A stretch of 23,654 nt of DNA from IMG/VR virus record IMGVR_UViG_3300006793_000287, positions 1 to 23,654 of that record; one strand, given 5' to 3'. Source of the DNA: a virus. The position numbers and the translations under genes were made by a program. The notes under the pieces are model-generated. The model was given only the letters and a program-made list of their open reading frames with translations. It searched no databases and was not told the DNA's origin. This document shows positions 1-10,064 of the stretch, piece by piece (position 1 is the stretch's first letter; the number at the start of each line of letters is the position of its first letter).

Positions 1-1451
1 AGCAAATCACCGAAATGAAGTCCAATACAGAAACGCAAAGCAAGGCAATAGTACAGGCCATGACGGTAGCGGCAAGGGAACTTGCACAAGCCTACGGTCT
101 TGACGAAGATGCAATTATGAAGATGCTTCCTAAAATGAAAATTTTTGCTCAAGGGTTTTCCGAAATCGAAGCAAAACAAAAGGCAACGGTCGCCGCAAGT
201 ATGAGGTTGCAGGGAATGCTGATGAAGACCTCCGGAGTATTGAGCGGATTGGCTATGGGATTCAGTACCTTTGGTGATAGCGAAAGGTCGGCAAGAGCGA
301 GCATGATTTTAATGAACATCGCTATGGTTCCCTCCACTATTCAAATGCTCGCTATGACCAAATCATCTATTGGTCTTGCGGCAGGTATGAACGGTGCCGC
401 CGTTGGAGTGAATAGACTTTCCTTTTCTCTTGCGGGACTAAAGAGCGCATTGCTAAAAACAGGCATAGGAATTGCGGTTGTCGCTATTGGTTCTCTTGCG
501 GCATGGTTGTTCGCAGGCGCAGACGAAGCGGATAATGCGGCAGACTCGATGAAGGAATTTGGACAGGCCATCAATTACACTGCCGAGCAATACAAAGAAA
601 TGGCTGATGCTTATCAAGGTGTTGATAGTGCTACAATGGCTTCGGATGTGGCGACAGTAACTTCGGAAATTGCCGAACTGCAAAAATTGAAAGCAGGTAC
701 AGACGACGATTCCCTACTAAAGTCTTACACAAACAGAATCGAGGCTCTAAAGGAAGAGCGAGCAATACTTCTCGATATTCAAAACATCAACACGGCGACT
801 TCGTTAGTAGGAGATACCGCCTCCGCAACAGAAGTCTTTGATATGGTTAAAGACTATCAACAAGCAGGTCGAGATGCGAAAGCGGCGGCAGAAGCCAACA
901 ATTTCCTTGATGCGCCAAACAATTTCCTTGCGGATAGAGATGTGTACAGTGAAATGTCTTTCGGTCTTTTTGACCCCGAATCAGCAAAGCAAAAACAGGC
1001 AAGGTTAGAGGGAGTCTATGCAGATGCGTTCGCCGCTATCCCTCAAGAATTTCAAGGGGCTATCATGGAGTTAGCAGAAAATGCTGATACGGCAGAAGAT
1101 TTTATCGCTGACTTGGCAGACTTTATTGCCTCGGACATTAACGGTATTCAGTTAGACCAATTCGGAGCGACAGTTCAAGAAGACATTATCGGACCAATCG
1201 AAGCGGCAAAGGAGGCGGCATTTGAGTTCGCTAACTCAAGAGAAGAAATGTTCTTCGGTATGGCAAAAGGAAACATTACAGGCGACATGGTAAAGCAAGT
1301 CGTCAACAAGGGCGTTGAAACGCTCATAAACACTACGGAAGTGATTATGACAAACAATTTCAACGGCATGACCACAGGACAAGCGGCAAACGAAATCACT
1401 AAGCAAGTGGTTAGAGAACTAAACGCCCGTGGTCTAAACATTACAGTGTAG
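1..1451 (+). CDS. Tail tape-measure protein, C-terminal part (5' end outside window)
   Basis: The frame is open from the left edge (codons before the first ATG at 15 read Q-I-T-E), so this is probably the 3' portion of a longer gene. From the ATG, 478 residues are visible. They are Ala-rich and helical, with one clear hydrophobic segment at about residues 148-167 (core GIGIAVVAIGSLAAWLFAG) and a weaker one near 95-112, flanked by Gln/Glu/Ala-rich helices. A long helical protein with one or two membrane-like segments just upstream of a large tail protein is typical of tape-measure proteins, which set tail length and may help deliver DNA across the envelope. No peptidase or lysozyme motif is seen in this part. 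The stop TAG (1449-1451) is 16 bases before the probable ATG of the next gene, so the two are co-transcribed. The family call rests on composition and position, not on a signature motif. Confidence 0.6.
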   Translation, partial: QITEMKSNTETQSKAIVQAMTVAARELAQAYGLDEDAIMKMLPKMKIFAQGFSEIEAKQKATVAASMRLQGMLMKTSGVLSGLAMGFSTFGDSERSARASMILMNIAMVPSTIQMLAMTKSSIGLAAGMNGAAVGVNRLSFSLAGLKSALLKTGIGIAVVAIGSLAAWLFAGADEADNAADSMKEFGQAINYTAEQYKEMADAYQGVDSATMASDVATVTSEIAELQKLKAGTDDDSLLKSYTNRIEALKEERAILLDIQNINTATSLVGDTASATEVFDMVKDYQQAGRDAKAAAEANNFLDAPNNFLADRDVYSEMSFGLFDPESAKQKQARLEGVYADAFAAIPQEFQGAIMELAENADTAEDFIADLADFIASDINGIQLDQFGATVQEDIIGPIEAAKEAAFEFANSREEMFFGMAKGNITGDMVKQVVNKGVETLINTTEVIMTNNFNGMTTGQAANEITKQVVRELNARGLNITV

Positions 1452-1467
1452 TAGAGAAGTGAAGAAC

Positions 1468-4400
1468 ATGTCAAGAACAGCAACAAGCAAGTACGGGTTT
1501 TGGCTCGCAGGCTCATACGAAGATTGGGTTGGGTCAAAAGTAATCGCAGACGATGCAAACCAACCATCGAGCGCAGGCACATACGACGCTGACAAAACAC
1601 ACTACGGCAACATCCTAAACGGCGAAGCGACCCTAAGTCCCCGATACCGATGGAGTATTCGGGACCGAGCCAACAATAACGAGTTCTCAACAGCGACCAA
1701 TTACTTAGCCTCTAACGACGGCATTTCTCGCTGGGCTACCCTTGACCCTATTCGGCTCGGAAAGGGCGAGAATTGGGGTGGGAGAGCGCAATTACAGTAC
1801 CCTAACTCATTGACCAACGCCAACAGATTCCGATACGACAAGGCAGGCAACAATAACGCCGACGATGCGTACATGCTTATGTCGTCTTCATACAATTCCT
1901 CAAACCGTTACTACATCCCCACCGGAGATACTGATTCCTCTTTTGGTCGTGAGTCACTATACGATTGGAATGGTAGGAATTGGACTGCGTTAATCGCTGG
2001 GCAAATTACCGGTGGTACCGCTCCCGAATTTATGCAACACGCAAGCCTAACCGGAGTATGGATGGGAGAAAGAATACAATGCAACGCATACAGTCTAACG
2101 ACAGGGGCGGCAACGACTCACGAAGACACACCCGAAGTTATTTTTTCCCCGATAAAAAGTAATTCCGGAAAACCATTCCTGTGCGTCACAACCTATCTTG
2201 CTGACGCTACGGCCAACCAAATCAACAATGTAGCACCAAGCGGAGCATACCGACCAGTGATTGCATCTTCCGCTAACCTCAACACCAAGTCCGATGGCGA
2301 CTTTTTCACAATCCGAATGTGTACTCAAGCCATGCTTGGTTTTGCCTCAATAGTACCCGATGAAAGTGTGGAGTCCGGCGCACCCGTTAGTTACACTTTG
2401 AAAATAGGCTTCCCAACATCAACGACCTTTGGTACAGCAGGTTCCGGTGGAGCGACACCAGCAATCAATTGGACTTTTAGACCCCAAAGTGGAGAGGGTT
2501 TAAGCGAAAATGAAAACCTGTATCATGTCGATTGGTTGGCAAGCCAAGACCTGCGCGACCCAAACCGTGACCCGTGGTACGACTTGGATTTCAAAATAGA
2601 CTACACCAACAATAAGTTCAAGGTGTACCACGAAGGAACCGAAGTCACAGCCACTAACCTAACAGCAGGCGCATACACTGCCGGTGCCAACGGAGGGTAC
2701 GATATGGCGAACAACAGTGATACCTCCGCCGCATTCAAAGCAACAGAAATGACAGGATGGGAACTTTTCGTAGCCCCCCTCGGAACGGCGTCAAACAAGT
2801 GTATTGTTGCGACAATGATTGACCGCTTTGCGGTTTATCGACCACTCACTGATACTCCCGACAATCGCGGTGACCGCTCTCCCGTAGCGGAGTGGCAGTG
2901 CAACACGCCCGTCAACGGGATTAGCGACGGAACGATTAAGATTCTTGACGACGACAGTGAACAAAATCTAACCCCGTGGTTTCTTAGCGACGAAATTACA
3001 GATTGGAGATTGCTCATGTTTAGCGGCAATATCCACAGACCTCTTTGGAATGGTATTATCGAAGGAGTAAAGGTTGCTCAAGTGGCCTCGGATAGAACAA
3101 GGGAAATAACAGTTACCGCGCGTGACTCACTTTCTGTTCTCGATAGACAAATTTCATCTTGGGAAGTAGGTCAAGTAGGTCTTGGTAACCAAGACCAAGT
3201 TCTTGCACGAAAGGAAGAAATAGCACTATTGTCCGACACAATGTTCTTCGGTGCCGCTCGTCTTGAAGACAGACAACCGACACTTGGGTTTGAATCGGGA
3301 ACAGGGTACAAACAACTGGAAGGACAGCGAGCGACTTTGTTTTCGGCTCACCCAATCCAAATGTACAACAACGAAGATGTGGCCGGACCCAACAATGTTG
3401 AAGACGGTTGGTTAGGCTACGAAGTGGCCGGTATTACCCAAGCGACGGCCAGTGGTGATGCACAGGTTATCTTGCGACATACTGGAACCTCATACACCAC
3501 AAGCGACACTCCGGATTTGTTTTCGTTTGACGACCACAATGAAAACGGCGTGACAATCAGTGCGGTGGGTTCCGGACCCACAGGCTTTGGTCAATTACTT
3601 ACTATTTCGGGAATGACATACACGGGTGAAACATCAGCGAACTTCACGGGCTACCAATCAACATCCCCAAGAACAGCCGCCGAATCCGGCTACCTCATAC
3701 TTCGCTTTTCTTCGGCACCAAGTCGCAACGACAACACTTTCCTTTCGACAGGGGATTTGGTCACAATCCCAGCAAGCGAAACCCAAGTCGGAACATCGTT
3801 TCGCAACAAGGTACATACGGTTATTGCCACCCAAACCATAGGTGGGGTGTTTTATGCTAAAACGCAAACGACAACCGGAGCATTGACACCAGTCACTTTT
3901 TCGACAGGTAAGTACACCATCGAACAAGGTAAAATTTCCGGAACAGCACAGGACTTAACACATCGTGACGCTCACGCTATTTGGATGCGTGACCTTCCAA
4001 AATCAGCATGGTTCAAAAAGCATTTTTCTGTTTATGGATTCTCGTTTGTCGATGCTGGAACAGCATCAGCATCCTTCACGGCAGACTCCAATGTTATCCA
4101 AGTAGGGTCTTCGTTCATTGATTCTTCGGAGAGTCACGGCGTAGGCCAAGTCGTCAATAGCGCAGGGTTCGTTGACACCTTCACTTACAACGGCTACATC
4201 AGCCCAGCAGACGACGGCAACCATTATCTTGTCGGAGTCAAGGGACTATCCATTGACCACGATAGCGGGGAAACGGTGTACACTCTTTCTGCCGGTACGG
4301 ACTACAAGCACCTTTGGTTGCAGTGGGCCGACATGCGAAACAACGGTGACGCTAACGCAGACGGTGGGTGGAGAAACAAGGCCTTCGGACTGCTCAAGCC

Positions 4401-7400
4401 CGTCAAGGACAATTACGATGTGTCAATTTCATTCACAGACCAAACAAACAACAACGGAGAGTACGATTCATTTATCTCCATGAACATCGGACAGGACTTG
4501 GACATTTGGGAACTCGACGCAACCACAGACCCAACAACAAACGCTCCGTGGTCAACCCCGTTAGGTGGTGGCGCAACAATCCAATTGACTAATGGGTATT
4601 CCGGTGATTCTATTATTAGTGACGGCTCAACAGGTATTAAGTTCAAGGTTCTCAACGCTGACTCCGGCGTATCGGATTTAGCGACTGGCGACAAAGTGAT
4701 TATCTTCAACAGCGATAACTACGACGGAATCCATACTATCTCCGGAATCACAGGCACTACCACCAAAGAAATCACATGTGCCACAAGTACATACACTACG
4801 ACGGAAACATACACTGCGACCGGTCCATTTGTACGGAAAGCGGAACAGGAGCATCGTGTTTCCGAACTTCAAGGCTGGGAGCAACAGGCCGGAGCCTTGT
4901 TGGTGTACGACTGTTCAAAGTTCTTTAACCTCAATACTTTTATCAACAAGGGTACTATCAATCAGCGTAGTGGTGGCACAGTTAGCGTGGGCGAATACGA
5001 AACCGAGTATCATGGCTTCCCCGTATTGATGGATAACTATTGGGTCCAAGCCACGAGTACCAATAACAACAACGCCGAACCATTCGCATTCAACCCTAAC
5101 TTCCGAAGATGGGTCAACGCAAGCGCAGAACTCAATCGAACAATCGAGGTAGGTGACAAGGTAATCGAAACCAAACCCTCGACCTCGCTGGTCGCCGACT
5201 TCCCCGAATTTGGTTATGGTAAAATTAAATGTACGAGAGATGCGAGCGGACAGAACCCATCCACTGAAATCTTTTGGTACACCTACGACGGCAAGTTAGA
5301 TGATGCGGTTGTCGAAACAGCCACATCAAATTCGGCGGTCGCTGGCGCACTAACCATCTTTTGCAGTGGTGCCGACTTCGTAAATGACGGCATAAAGGTA
5401 GGTATGCGAGTTAGAAATGTGACCGCTAAGTGGGTTGCCCAAATTACTTCTTTAACGGCAACAACAATAGTCGTTGACGACAGTATTGCTGGTGCAGAAA
5501 CCGGCAGTACACGGCAGAATGTCAACATCGGAGATAGCATTAGCATTCCACAACAATTGTACGGAATTTACACGCAGTCCGATGCGGCAACGAACTACAC
5601 AGGTGAAACGGCGGAAGCCTTGCTTGAAGGGATTCAAATGGATGATGTTATCAAAGCCAACGGAAGCACTGCCGAAATAGCAGTCAATCTGCCTAACCAA
5701 AGCCAAGTGAGCGGAGCATATGACGAAGTGGTAATCAGCGGTAGTGCGGCACCACGATATGCTCTTCGCTTCTTGATGAGAACAGAAGGGTATGTGTCAA
5801 GCCCGAACCTCGGAACCTTCATGGTACACGACAAATTACGCTTCCTGTGGTCTTTCACGCTGTCCGATACATGGCTGACCCAATCAGCAAGTCCTTGCTG
5901 GTTTGACCTATCATCGGTACCGCAGACGAACAACATGACGCTTGATGGCACTGACGCCGATTGGGATTCTTTCGGTGGCATATACGACGGTCGGGGTGGC
6001 AAGTCCCTATTGTCTTTGGTCCGTGAATCGACAGAAGCAAGTGGCGTAGGTCGAGAGAACGGCAAGAGGCTCGGACTCACATACCAAATGGGAAGAGATA
6101 ACAAATTGGAACTCCGCCCGTCATACAGTCTTGGGGAAGCATTGACACGAGATAGTATGAATGTCAACAGTCTTGACGCTTCGATGGCACAACAAATTAC
6201 AAATGTTCGAGTCTATTACAATAACGGTGGCTCTTTTTCGGACTACCCAGCACCATCCCTCAACCAAACCTACCGATGGAAGATTATCGAAGTTCCGGAA
6301 ATCGGAGTGGAAGAAGAAGCGAATTTGGTGGCCCAAGAAGAATACTATAAAGCCAAAACAAAGTCTATCCGCATCACTGGAAATGTGATGAGAGATTTGA
6401 CTCACGACGACAAAATGCTTGCCGGTGGTCGCTATGGATATATCGCTGACCCAACCCGTTTCGCAGAAAGAAGCGTTACTCAACAATACGCATTCGGACC
6501 TGCTTACCCTGCTGTATCGAACTCACTTAACTTCCAATGGTCTTCTCTCAACGGAAGTCTTGCGAACGGACAGTGCAACGCCTTAGATGGACACATGAGT
6601 ATCAACGGCGCAGACACCTTGAATCGTGACCGCTACGGTAAAGGACATGTCCCCCCAGCAGGTAGCAGTGCCGGTACCAACCACACCTACGACAAATCGT
6701 ATTGGTGGTGGGGAGCGCACAGTCTTAGTCACGCTGTCGGTATCGTTCACATACCAACAGATATGCCTTTGGTGAGCGACGGTAGCAACGAGGACTTGCG
6801 AATTTGGGTCGCCCTAAAAGACGGGCAAACCGGAACCGACATTGATAACGCCGAGTTCACGATTGGACTCACTGACCCTTCATTCGACACAACCGAGTCA
6901 GCCAAATTTAATTCGCATGGTGGAGCGTCGGTGCGTTACGCCCCAACATACGCTAATACTTCCGGAGGTGCCTTTGTCACCACTGTCAATGTCAAGCGTA
7001 ACGGATTTTACCAAATCGAAATCCCACCGAACTATTGGTCTTCTTTGCCATCCGGAGCAAGGATTACTATTTCGGTAAATGTTGACTATCTCAAGGAATT
7101 GCTACGACACCGTTGTGGCGACCCATCAGCATCGGGAATTTTGCACAACGCTCACGATATAACGGAAGCAGGTGTGCCGACATGGACAGCCACTAACACC
7201 GACTCAATCTTCCCGCTGGGGCTTCGCAAGTACGAAAACATGTCCGGACTGTGGGGTGTGAGAAATGTGTACTACTGTCCACGCATCCACATCACCAACG
7301 ATGTTCGATGGCGACCCGCAACGACTGTCGAGTTCACAGACTCCGGACTCGGTTTGTCTAACGAAACCCTAACCATCCAAAATATCCAGTGGAGTGTTTC

Positions 7401-8322
7401 GGGTCGAGATATTGAAGATGTGGCCTTGAGTATGGAAAGGGACCAAACAAAGAGTCTTGGCGGACTCGGTGCTTATCTTTACCCCAGTGTTGCTCGTGGT
7501 CGTGGACAAGGTAGCGGCAGTGGTACCGTCGGGGGGTCCAACGGTGGCTCAAGCAACCGACCACAATTACCACCACCAATGGTCCCACCATCGGGCGGAC
7601 CTGTGGGTACCAACCCCGTCGCACCCGGACAACAAGAAGGTGGGAGAAATCCATTTGAAGGTAATGGCACCTTCACTAACAGCGTGGGAAGCAACCAATT
7701 GGCATCCGGAGTTCACGGAAGAATGACCGGCAGAATGGACTTGCTCAATAATGGCGTTAGCGACTCTTCCTACGGCATTCTTGGACAAACAAGGGTTGCA
7801 CCCCCTCTCAACGCACAAAGGGCCGTAGATGGGCTGGGAGATAACATACAGGCCACTTCCGGAACTGCTGTCGTATCGGGGGAAGGAATGGTCTTCACAG
7901 GAATTGTTGACCCCGACTCATCGACCCGACTGACGCAGACCCACAACATAAGCGTAAAGGTACCCGACGATGTTGCCGACGAAATCATCAGCGTCACGGC
8001 TGTCTATTCCCTCGCTAATACAAGACCGGAACTGACGGCAGTCTTGACAGCGACAGTCACAGAAGAATTGTACGGTAATTCTGTTTCGAGAACATTTGCT
8101 TTAAGCGGAGGGGCTACCCGACGAACAACGGCAATCTTGGGAGGGACACCGCTGACAGGAGCGAACACCGAAGGTAATACCATCAACATCGAATTGAAGC
8201 GTACTCCGGGTACTGGCGAAGATGATGCTCTCTACGCCTCACTGGTAATCCATTCAATCAAGGTGAACTTCCAACGATACAGCATGAAGGGCATTGTCGG
8301 GAATGGACTGAACCCCTACTGA
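1468..8322 (+). CDS. Giant tail/baseplate protein, about 2,284 residues
   Basis: A single uninterrupted frame. An upstream GTG at 1459 exists, but it lies inside AGAAGTGA (1455-1462), which looks like the ribosome-binding site for the ATG at 1468. The protein is rich in Thr, Ser, Asn, Gly and Tyr and poor in Lys, as in beta-rich virion proteins. Near residues 545-565 the stretch REITVTARDSLSVLDRQI resembles the 'T..A.D....L' strands of baseplate/hub proteins, and near 1565-1605 a segment (NKLELRP, then ITNVRVYYNNGG) looks like a second hub-type domain. Around residues 2010-2065 there is a low-complexity Gly/Ser/Pro/Gln linker, followed by a beta-rich C-terminal domain of about 220 residues ending at GNGLNPY. 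I infer a tail tip, baseplate or fibre protein, possibly carrying receptor binding beyond the linker. Its 3' end overlaps the convergent nuclease gene. Confidence 0.6.
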   Translation: MSRTATSKYGFWLAGSYEDWVGSKVIADDANQPSSAGTYDADKTHYGNILNGEATLSPRYRWSIRDRANNNEFSTATNYLASNDGISRWATLDPIRLGKGENWGGRAQLQYPNSLTNANRFRYDKAGNNNADDAYMLMSSSYNSSNRYYIPTGDTDSSFGRESLYDWNGRNWTALIAGQITGGTAPEFMQHASLTGVWMGERIQCNAYSLTTGAATTHEDTPEVIFSPIKSNSGKPFLCVTTYLADATANQINNVAPSGAYRPVIASSANLNTKSDGDFFTIRMCTQAMLGFASIVPDESVESGAPVSYTLKIGFPTSTTFGTAGSGGATPAINWTFRPQSGEGLSENENLYHVDWLASQDLRDPNRDPWYDLDFKIDYTNNKFKVYHEGTEVTATNLTAGAYTAGANGGYDMANNSDTSAAFKATEMTGWELFVAPLGTASNKCIVATMIDRFAVYRPLTDTPDNRGDRSPVAEWQCNTPVNGISDGTIKILDDDSEQNLTPWFLSDEITDWRLLMFSGNIHRPLWNGIIEGVKVAQVASDRTREITVTARDSLSVLDRQISSWEVGQVGLGNQDQVLARKEEIALLSDTMFFGAARLEDRQPTLGFESGTGYKQLEGQRATLFSAHPIQMYNNEDVAGPNNVEDGWLGYEVAGITQATASGDAQVILRHTGTSYTTSDTPDLFSFDDHNENGVTISAVGSGPTGFGQLLTISGMTYTGETSANFTGYQSTSPRTAAESGYLILRFSSAPSRNDNTFLSTGDLVTIPASETQVGTSFRNKVHTVIATQTIGGVFYAKTQTTTGALTPVTFSTGKYTIEQGKISGTAQDLTHRDAHAIWMRDLPKSAWFKKHFSVYGFSFVDAGTASASFTADSNVIQVGSSFIDSSESHGVGQVVNSAGFVDTFTYNGYISPADDGNHYLVGVKGLSIDHDSGETVYTLSAGTDYKHLWLQWADMRNNGDANADGGWRNKAFGLLKPVKDNYDVSISFTDQTNNNGEYDSFISMNIGQDLDIWELDATTDPTTNAPWSTPLGGGATIQLTNGYSGDSIISDGSTGIKFKVLNADSGVSDLATGDKVIIFNSDNYDGIHTISGITGTTTKEITCATSTYTTTETYTATGPFVRKAEQEHRVSELQGWEQQAGALLVYDCSKFFNLNTFINKGTINQRSGGTVSVGEYETEYHGFPVLMDNYWVQATSTNNNNAEPFAFNPNFRRWVNASAELNRTIEVGDKVIETKPSTSLVADFPEFGYGKIKCTRDASGQNPSTEIFWYTYDGKLDDAVVETATSNSAVAGALTIFCSGADFVNDGIKVGMRVRNVTAKWVAQITSLTATTIVVDDSIAGAETGSTRQNVNIGDSISIPQQLYGIYTQSDAATNYTGETAEALLEGIQMDDVIKANGSTAEIAVNLPNQSQVSGAYDEVVISGSAAPRYALRFLMRTEGYVSSPNLGTFMVHDKLRFLWSFTLSDTWLTQSASPCWFDLSSVPQTNNMTLDGTDADWDSFGGIYDGRGGKSLLSLVRESTEASGVGRENGKRLGLTYQMGRDNKLELRPSYSLGEALTRDSMNVNSLDASMAQQITNVRVYYNNGGSFSDYPAPSLNQTYRWKIIEVPEIGVEEEANLVAQEEYYKAKTKSIRITGNVMRDLTHDDKMLAGGRYGYIADPTRFAERSVTQQYAFGPAYPAVSNSLNFQWSSLNGSLANGQCNALDGHMSINGADTLNRDRYGKGHVPPAGSSAGTNHTYDKSYWWWGAHSLSHAVGIVHIPTDMPLVSDGSNEDLRIWVALKDGQTGTDIDNAEFTIGLTDPSFDTTESAKFNSHGGASVRYAPTYANTSGGAFVTTVNVKRNGFYQIEIPPNYWSSLPSGARITISVNVDYLKELLRHRCGDPSASGILHNAHDITEAGVPTWTATNTDSIFPLGLRKYENMSGLWGVRNVYYCPRIHITNDVRWRPATTVEFTDSGLGLSNETLTIQNIQWSVSGRDIEDVALSMERDQTKSLGGLGAYLYPSVARGRGQGSGSGTVGGSNGGSSNRPQLPPPMVPPSGGPVGTNPVAPGQQEGGRNPFEGNGTFTNSVGSNQLASGVHGRMTGRMDLLNNGVSDSSYGILGQTRVAPPLNAQRAVDGLGDNIQATSGTAVVSGEGMVFTGIVDPDSSTRLTQTHNISVKVPDDVADEIISVTAVYSLANTRPELTAVLTATVTEELYGNSVSRTFALSGGATRRTTAILGGTPLTGANTEGNTINIELKRTPGTGEDDALYASLVIHSIKVNFQRYSMKGIVGNGLNPY

Positions 8323-9032
8323 TGGGTGTAGTCCTTTCTCAACGCCAAGACTTTCTTGGCCTGCTTGCTCGTGATGTTAGCACAGGCAACCATGTCCTTC
8401 TGCCGAGTCTTCTTTCTTAGAATTGCGGGAATACTACCATACTCCAACAGGAGAGCAGTGGCCTGTTCTCGATTGATTCCGCAAGTCATTAGACACTTGA
8501 TTCGGTCGTCGTCGTTGATATTGACAACCTGTTTCGGCAAGTGGCTCTTTGGTGGTTTTATTTTTGCGATAACATTTTGCCTGTGATTGGTGTACAACCA
8601 TTCGACAAAATCATCCATCGTGGTCAATTGCAAAAAGTGGAGATTAGGAAACCGTTGGTGCATGGTCATTTTGAACGAGTTAATGACAGCCGCCATCTTC
8701 TTGCGCTCTTCGGACAATTCCTTAGCAGAAGGTCTGCGACCGTGGAACCACGGCTTAAGTTCGGTATTGTACACGACGAGGAATGGTCGTTCATAGGTTT
8801 CGCATAAGTCCTTCAATTGGCCGACGATGGTTCGGGAGCGGCCAATACCGAGGATGCTACGGTAAAGGTCATTGATTTCTTTTGCCTCAATACCCCAACC
8901 ACCAATGACATAATCACCGGACTTCATCGAGAGAACTCGTGCCTGTCCCTTCGGGTTGTTATCTGCGTCACCCATCTTGACAAGTAATTTGTGGATTAAC
9001 TTGGGGTTTTCTCGATGGTCAACAAGGAGCAT
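8316..9032 (-). CDS. XPF/ERCC4-family structure-specific nuclease with C-terminal helix-hairpin-helix
   Basis: This 238-residue protein has the ERCC4 nuclease core: VDHREN at residues 4-9, GDYVIGG at 39-45, then E49-A50-K51 with D55, corresponding to the family motif ERKxxxD, and a strand FLVVYN. The usual Arg of ERK is Ala here. The C-terminal region (about 175-238) carries two helix-hairpin-helix-like segments (CLMTCGINREQATALL and ACANITSKQAKKVL) that would bind DNA. Archaeal XPF/Hef and Mus81 relatives cut flaps, forks and 3' overhangs, so a role in processing replication or recombination intermediates is likely. The ATG at 9032 is preferred; a GTG at 9044 would add four residues but falls in a GAGTGG stretch that may be the ribosome-binding site. 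The gene follows the primase, 24 bases after its stop. Its stop TAG overlaps the stop of the convergent tail gene. Confidence 0.8.
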   Translation of the reverse strand: MLLVDHRENPKLIHKLLVKMGDADNNPKGQARVLSMKSGDYVIGGWGIEAKEINDLYRSILGIGRSRTIVGQLKDLCETYERPFLVVYNTELKPWFHGRRPSAKELSEERKKMAAVINSFKMTMHQRFPNLHFLQLTTMDDFVEWLYTNHRQNVIAKIKPPKSHLPKQVVNINDDDRIKCLMTCGINREQATALLLEYGSIPAILRKKTRQKDMVACANITSKQAKKVLALRKDYTHQ

Positions 9033-9056
9033 TAGCAACGCCACTCAACCAATGGT

Positions 9057-10064
9057 CTATGAACCTATTGTTCCGTCGTATTTCCAACACTTGCCAGCAC
9101 ACATACCTCGCAGGTTGTACCAATTGCACGATGGGGCGTTGGCGTAGTTTAGATTAGTCCTAATACCTTGTCGGGTGTAATACTCGTTGAAGTCACGCCA
9201 GCCCAATGATTTAATGTATTGGAAAATCGTTTCTTCAATTGACTTTCGCTGTTCTGTCGATAGACTCTTGGGGTCAGCAAACCACCGCAATTCCTGTGCC
9301 ATGTGTTGCACGAGAGCGACACGAATAGGATGTGTTGGGTTCGGAACTTCAATTGCTTTTTGCAAACATGGCATGATTGGAACATCACCAGCCAATTCGA
9401 TTTCCCCATTGAACTCTTGAAGTTCAACCTTTGGTTCGGGGTTGTCAGCGGCCCACTTAACAAAGTCAAAGTCGCTGTTGTTTGGTTCGCCAAAGAAGGG
9501 ACAGAACTGAATCCACAAGTCCTGTGGCTTGTTCGGTATCTTGAAGGAATCATCCAACAAAGCCTTCGGGGGAATGACAACGGCGTAGCGGCCACGGGTC
9601 ACATTGTATGTGTTTGGAAGGCGAGTTAGTTTAGCCGGAAAAGCAAACCCATCAAGGGTCTTGAGTCCGTCTGCCATCAATCGTTGATAGCGAGAAAGGT
9701 GTCGGTGGAACTCACTGCCCATAACAGAACGGGAGAACAATTGGTGGATATGGAACCCTCGACCAGTAGCCACGACTCTAACATCTCCGGCCAATCGAGA
9801 GAGAAGAATACATACCTCGCTCTTAACCTTCTCGATTCCGCCGTTATTTCCAGCATCGAAGTCCCACCACGCTCGGTCAATAATGGCCGAAGAAGCGTCA
9901 TACTTCCACGGCGCATTACGGTCCTTGTCACGAAATGAGTACAGGGAAGTGTAAAGGTTTGCTTTACCGTTTAACTTATTTATGTAAGAGCGTAACTGTT
10001 TTTCGGAGGTACAGTGACTACGCTTCAAACCAATCTCACGAGGCATATTCAAGAGGTTGTCCAT
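9057..10064 (-). CDS. Archaeo-eukaryotic primase with PriL-like Cys-containing C-terminal domain
   Basis: The 335-residue product shows the AEP catalytic motifs: WWDFDAG with D68 and D70 (metal binding), GRGFHIH at 101-107 (nucleotide binding His), and RLPNTYN from R148. The C-terminal part resembles the Fe-S domain of archaeal PriL: a first Cys at 233 (MPCLQKA), a basic helical stretch with HPIRVALVQHM, then C313, C322 and C326 (CNWYNLRGMCAGKC). It therefore looks like a single-chain fusion of a PriS-like catalytic domain with a PriL-like initiation domain, making primers for the viral polymerase. Start choice: ATG 10064 follows AAGGGTGTGG, a plausible ribosome-binding site. ATG 10085 would add seven residues and overlap the zinc-ribbon gene by 37 bases. 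Cluster binding is inferred from spacing only. Confidence 0.85.
   Translation of the reverse strand: MDNLLNMPREIGLKRSHCTSEKQLRSYINKLNGKANLYTSLYSFRDKDRNAPWKYDASSAIIDRAWWDFDAGNNGGIEKVKSEVCILLSRLAGDVRVVATGRGFHIHQLFSRSVMGSEFHRHLSRYQRLMADGLKTLDGFAFPAKLTRLPNTYNVTRGRYAVVIPPKALLDDSFKIPNKPQDLWIQFCPFFGEPNNSDFDFVKWAADNPEPKVELQEFNGEIELAGDVPIMPCLQKAIEVPNPTHPIRVALVQHMAQELRWFADPKSLSTEQRKSIEETIFQYIKSLGWRDFNEYYTRQGIRTNLNYANAPSCNWYNLRGMCAGKCWKYDGTIGS

Noticed and set aside
1459-1467. GTG start for the giant tail gene (and likewise GTG 9044 and GTG 21319)
   Set aside because: Each GTG lies within a purine-rich GTGA or GTGG stretch placed as the ribosome-binding site of an ATG 9-12 bases downstream.
5634-6167. 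Long minus-strand frame inside the tail gene
   Set aside because: It is antisense to a continuous coding frame, has no ribosome-binding site or motif, and its composition reflects the opposite strand.
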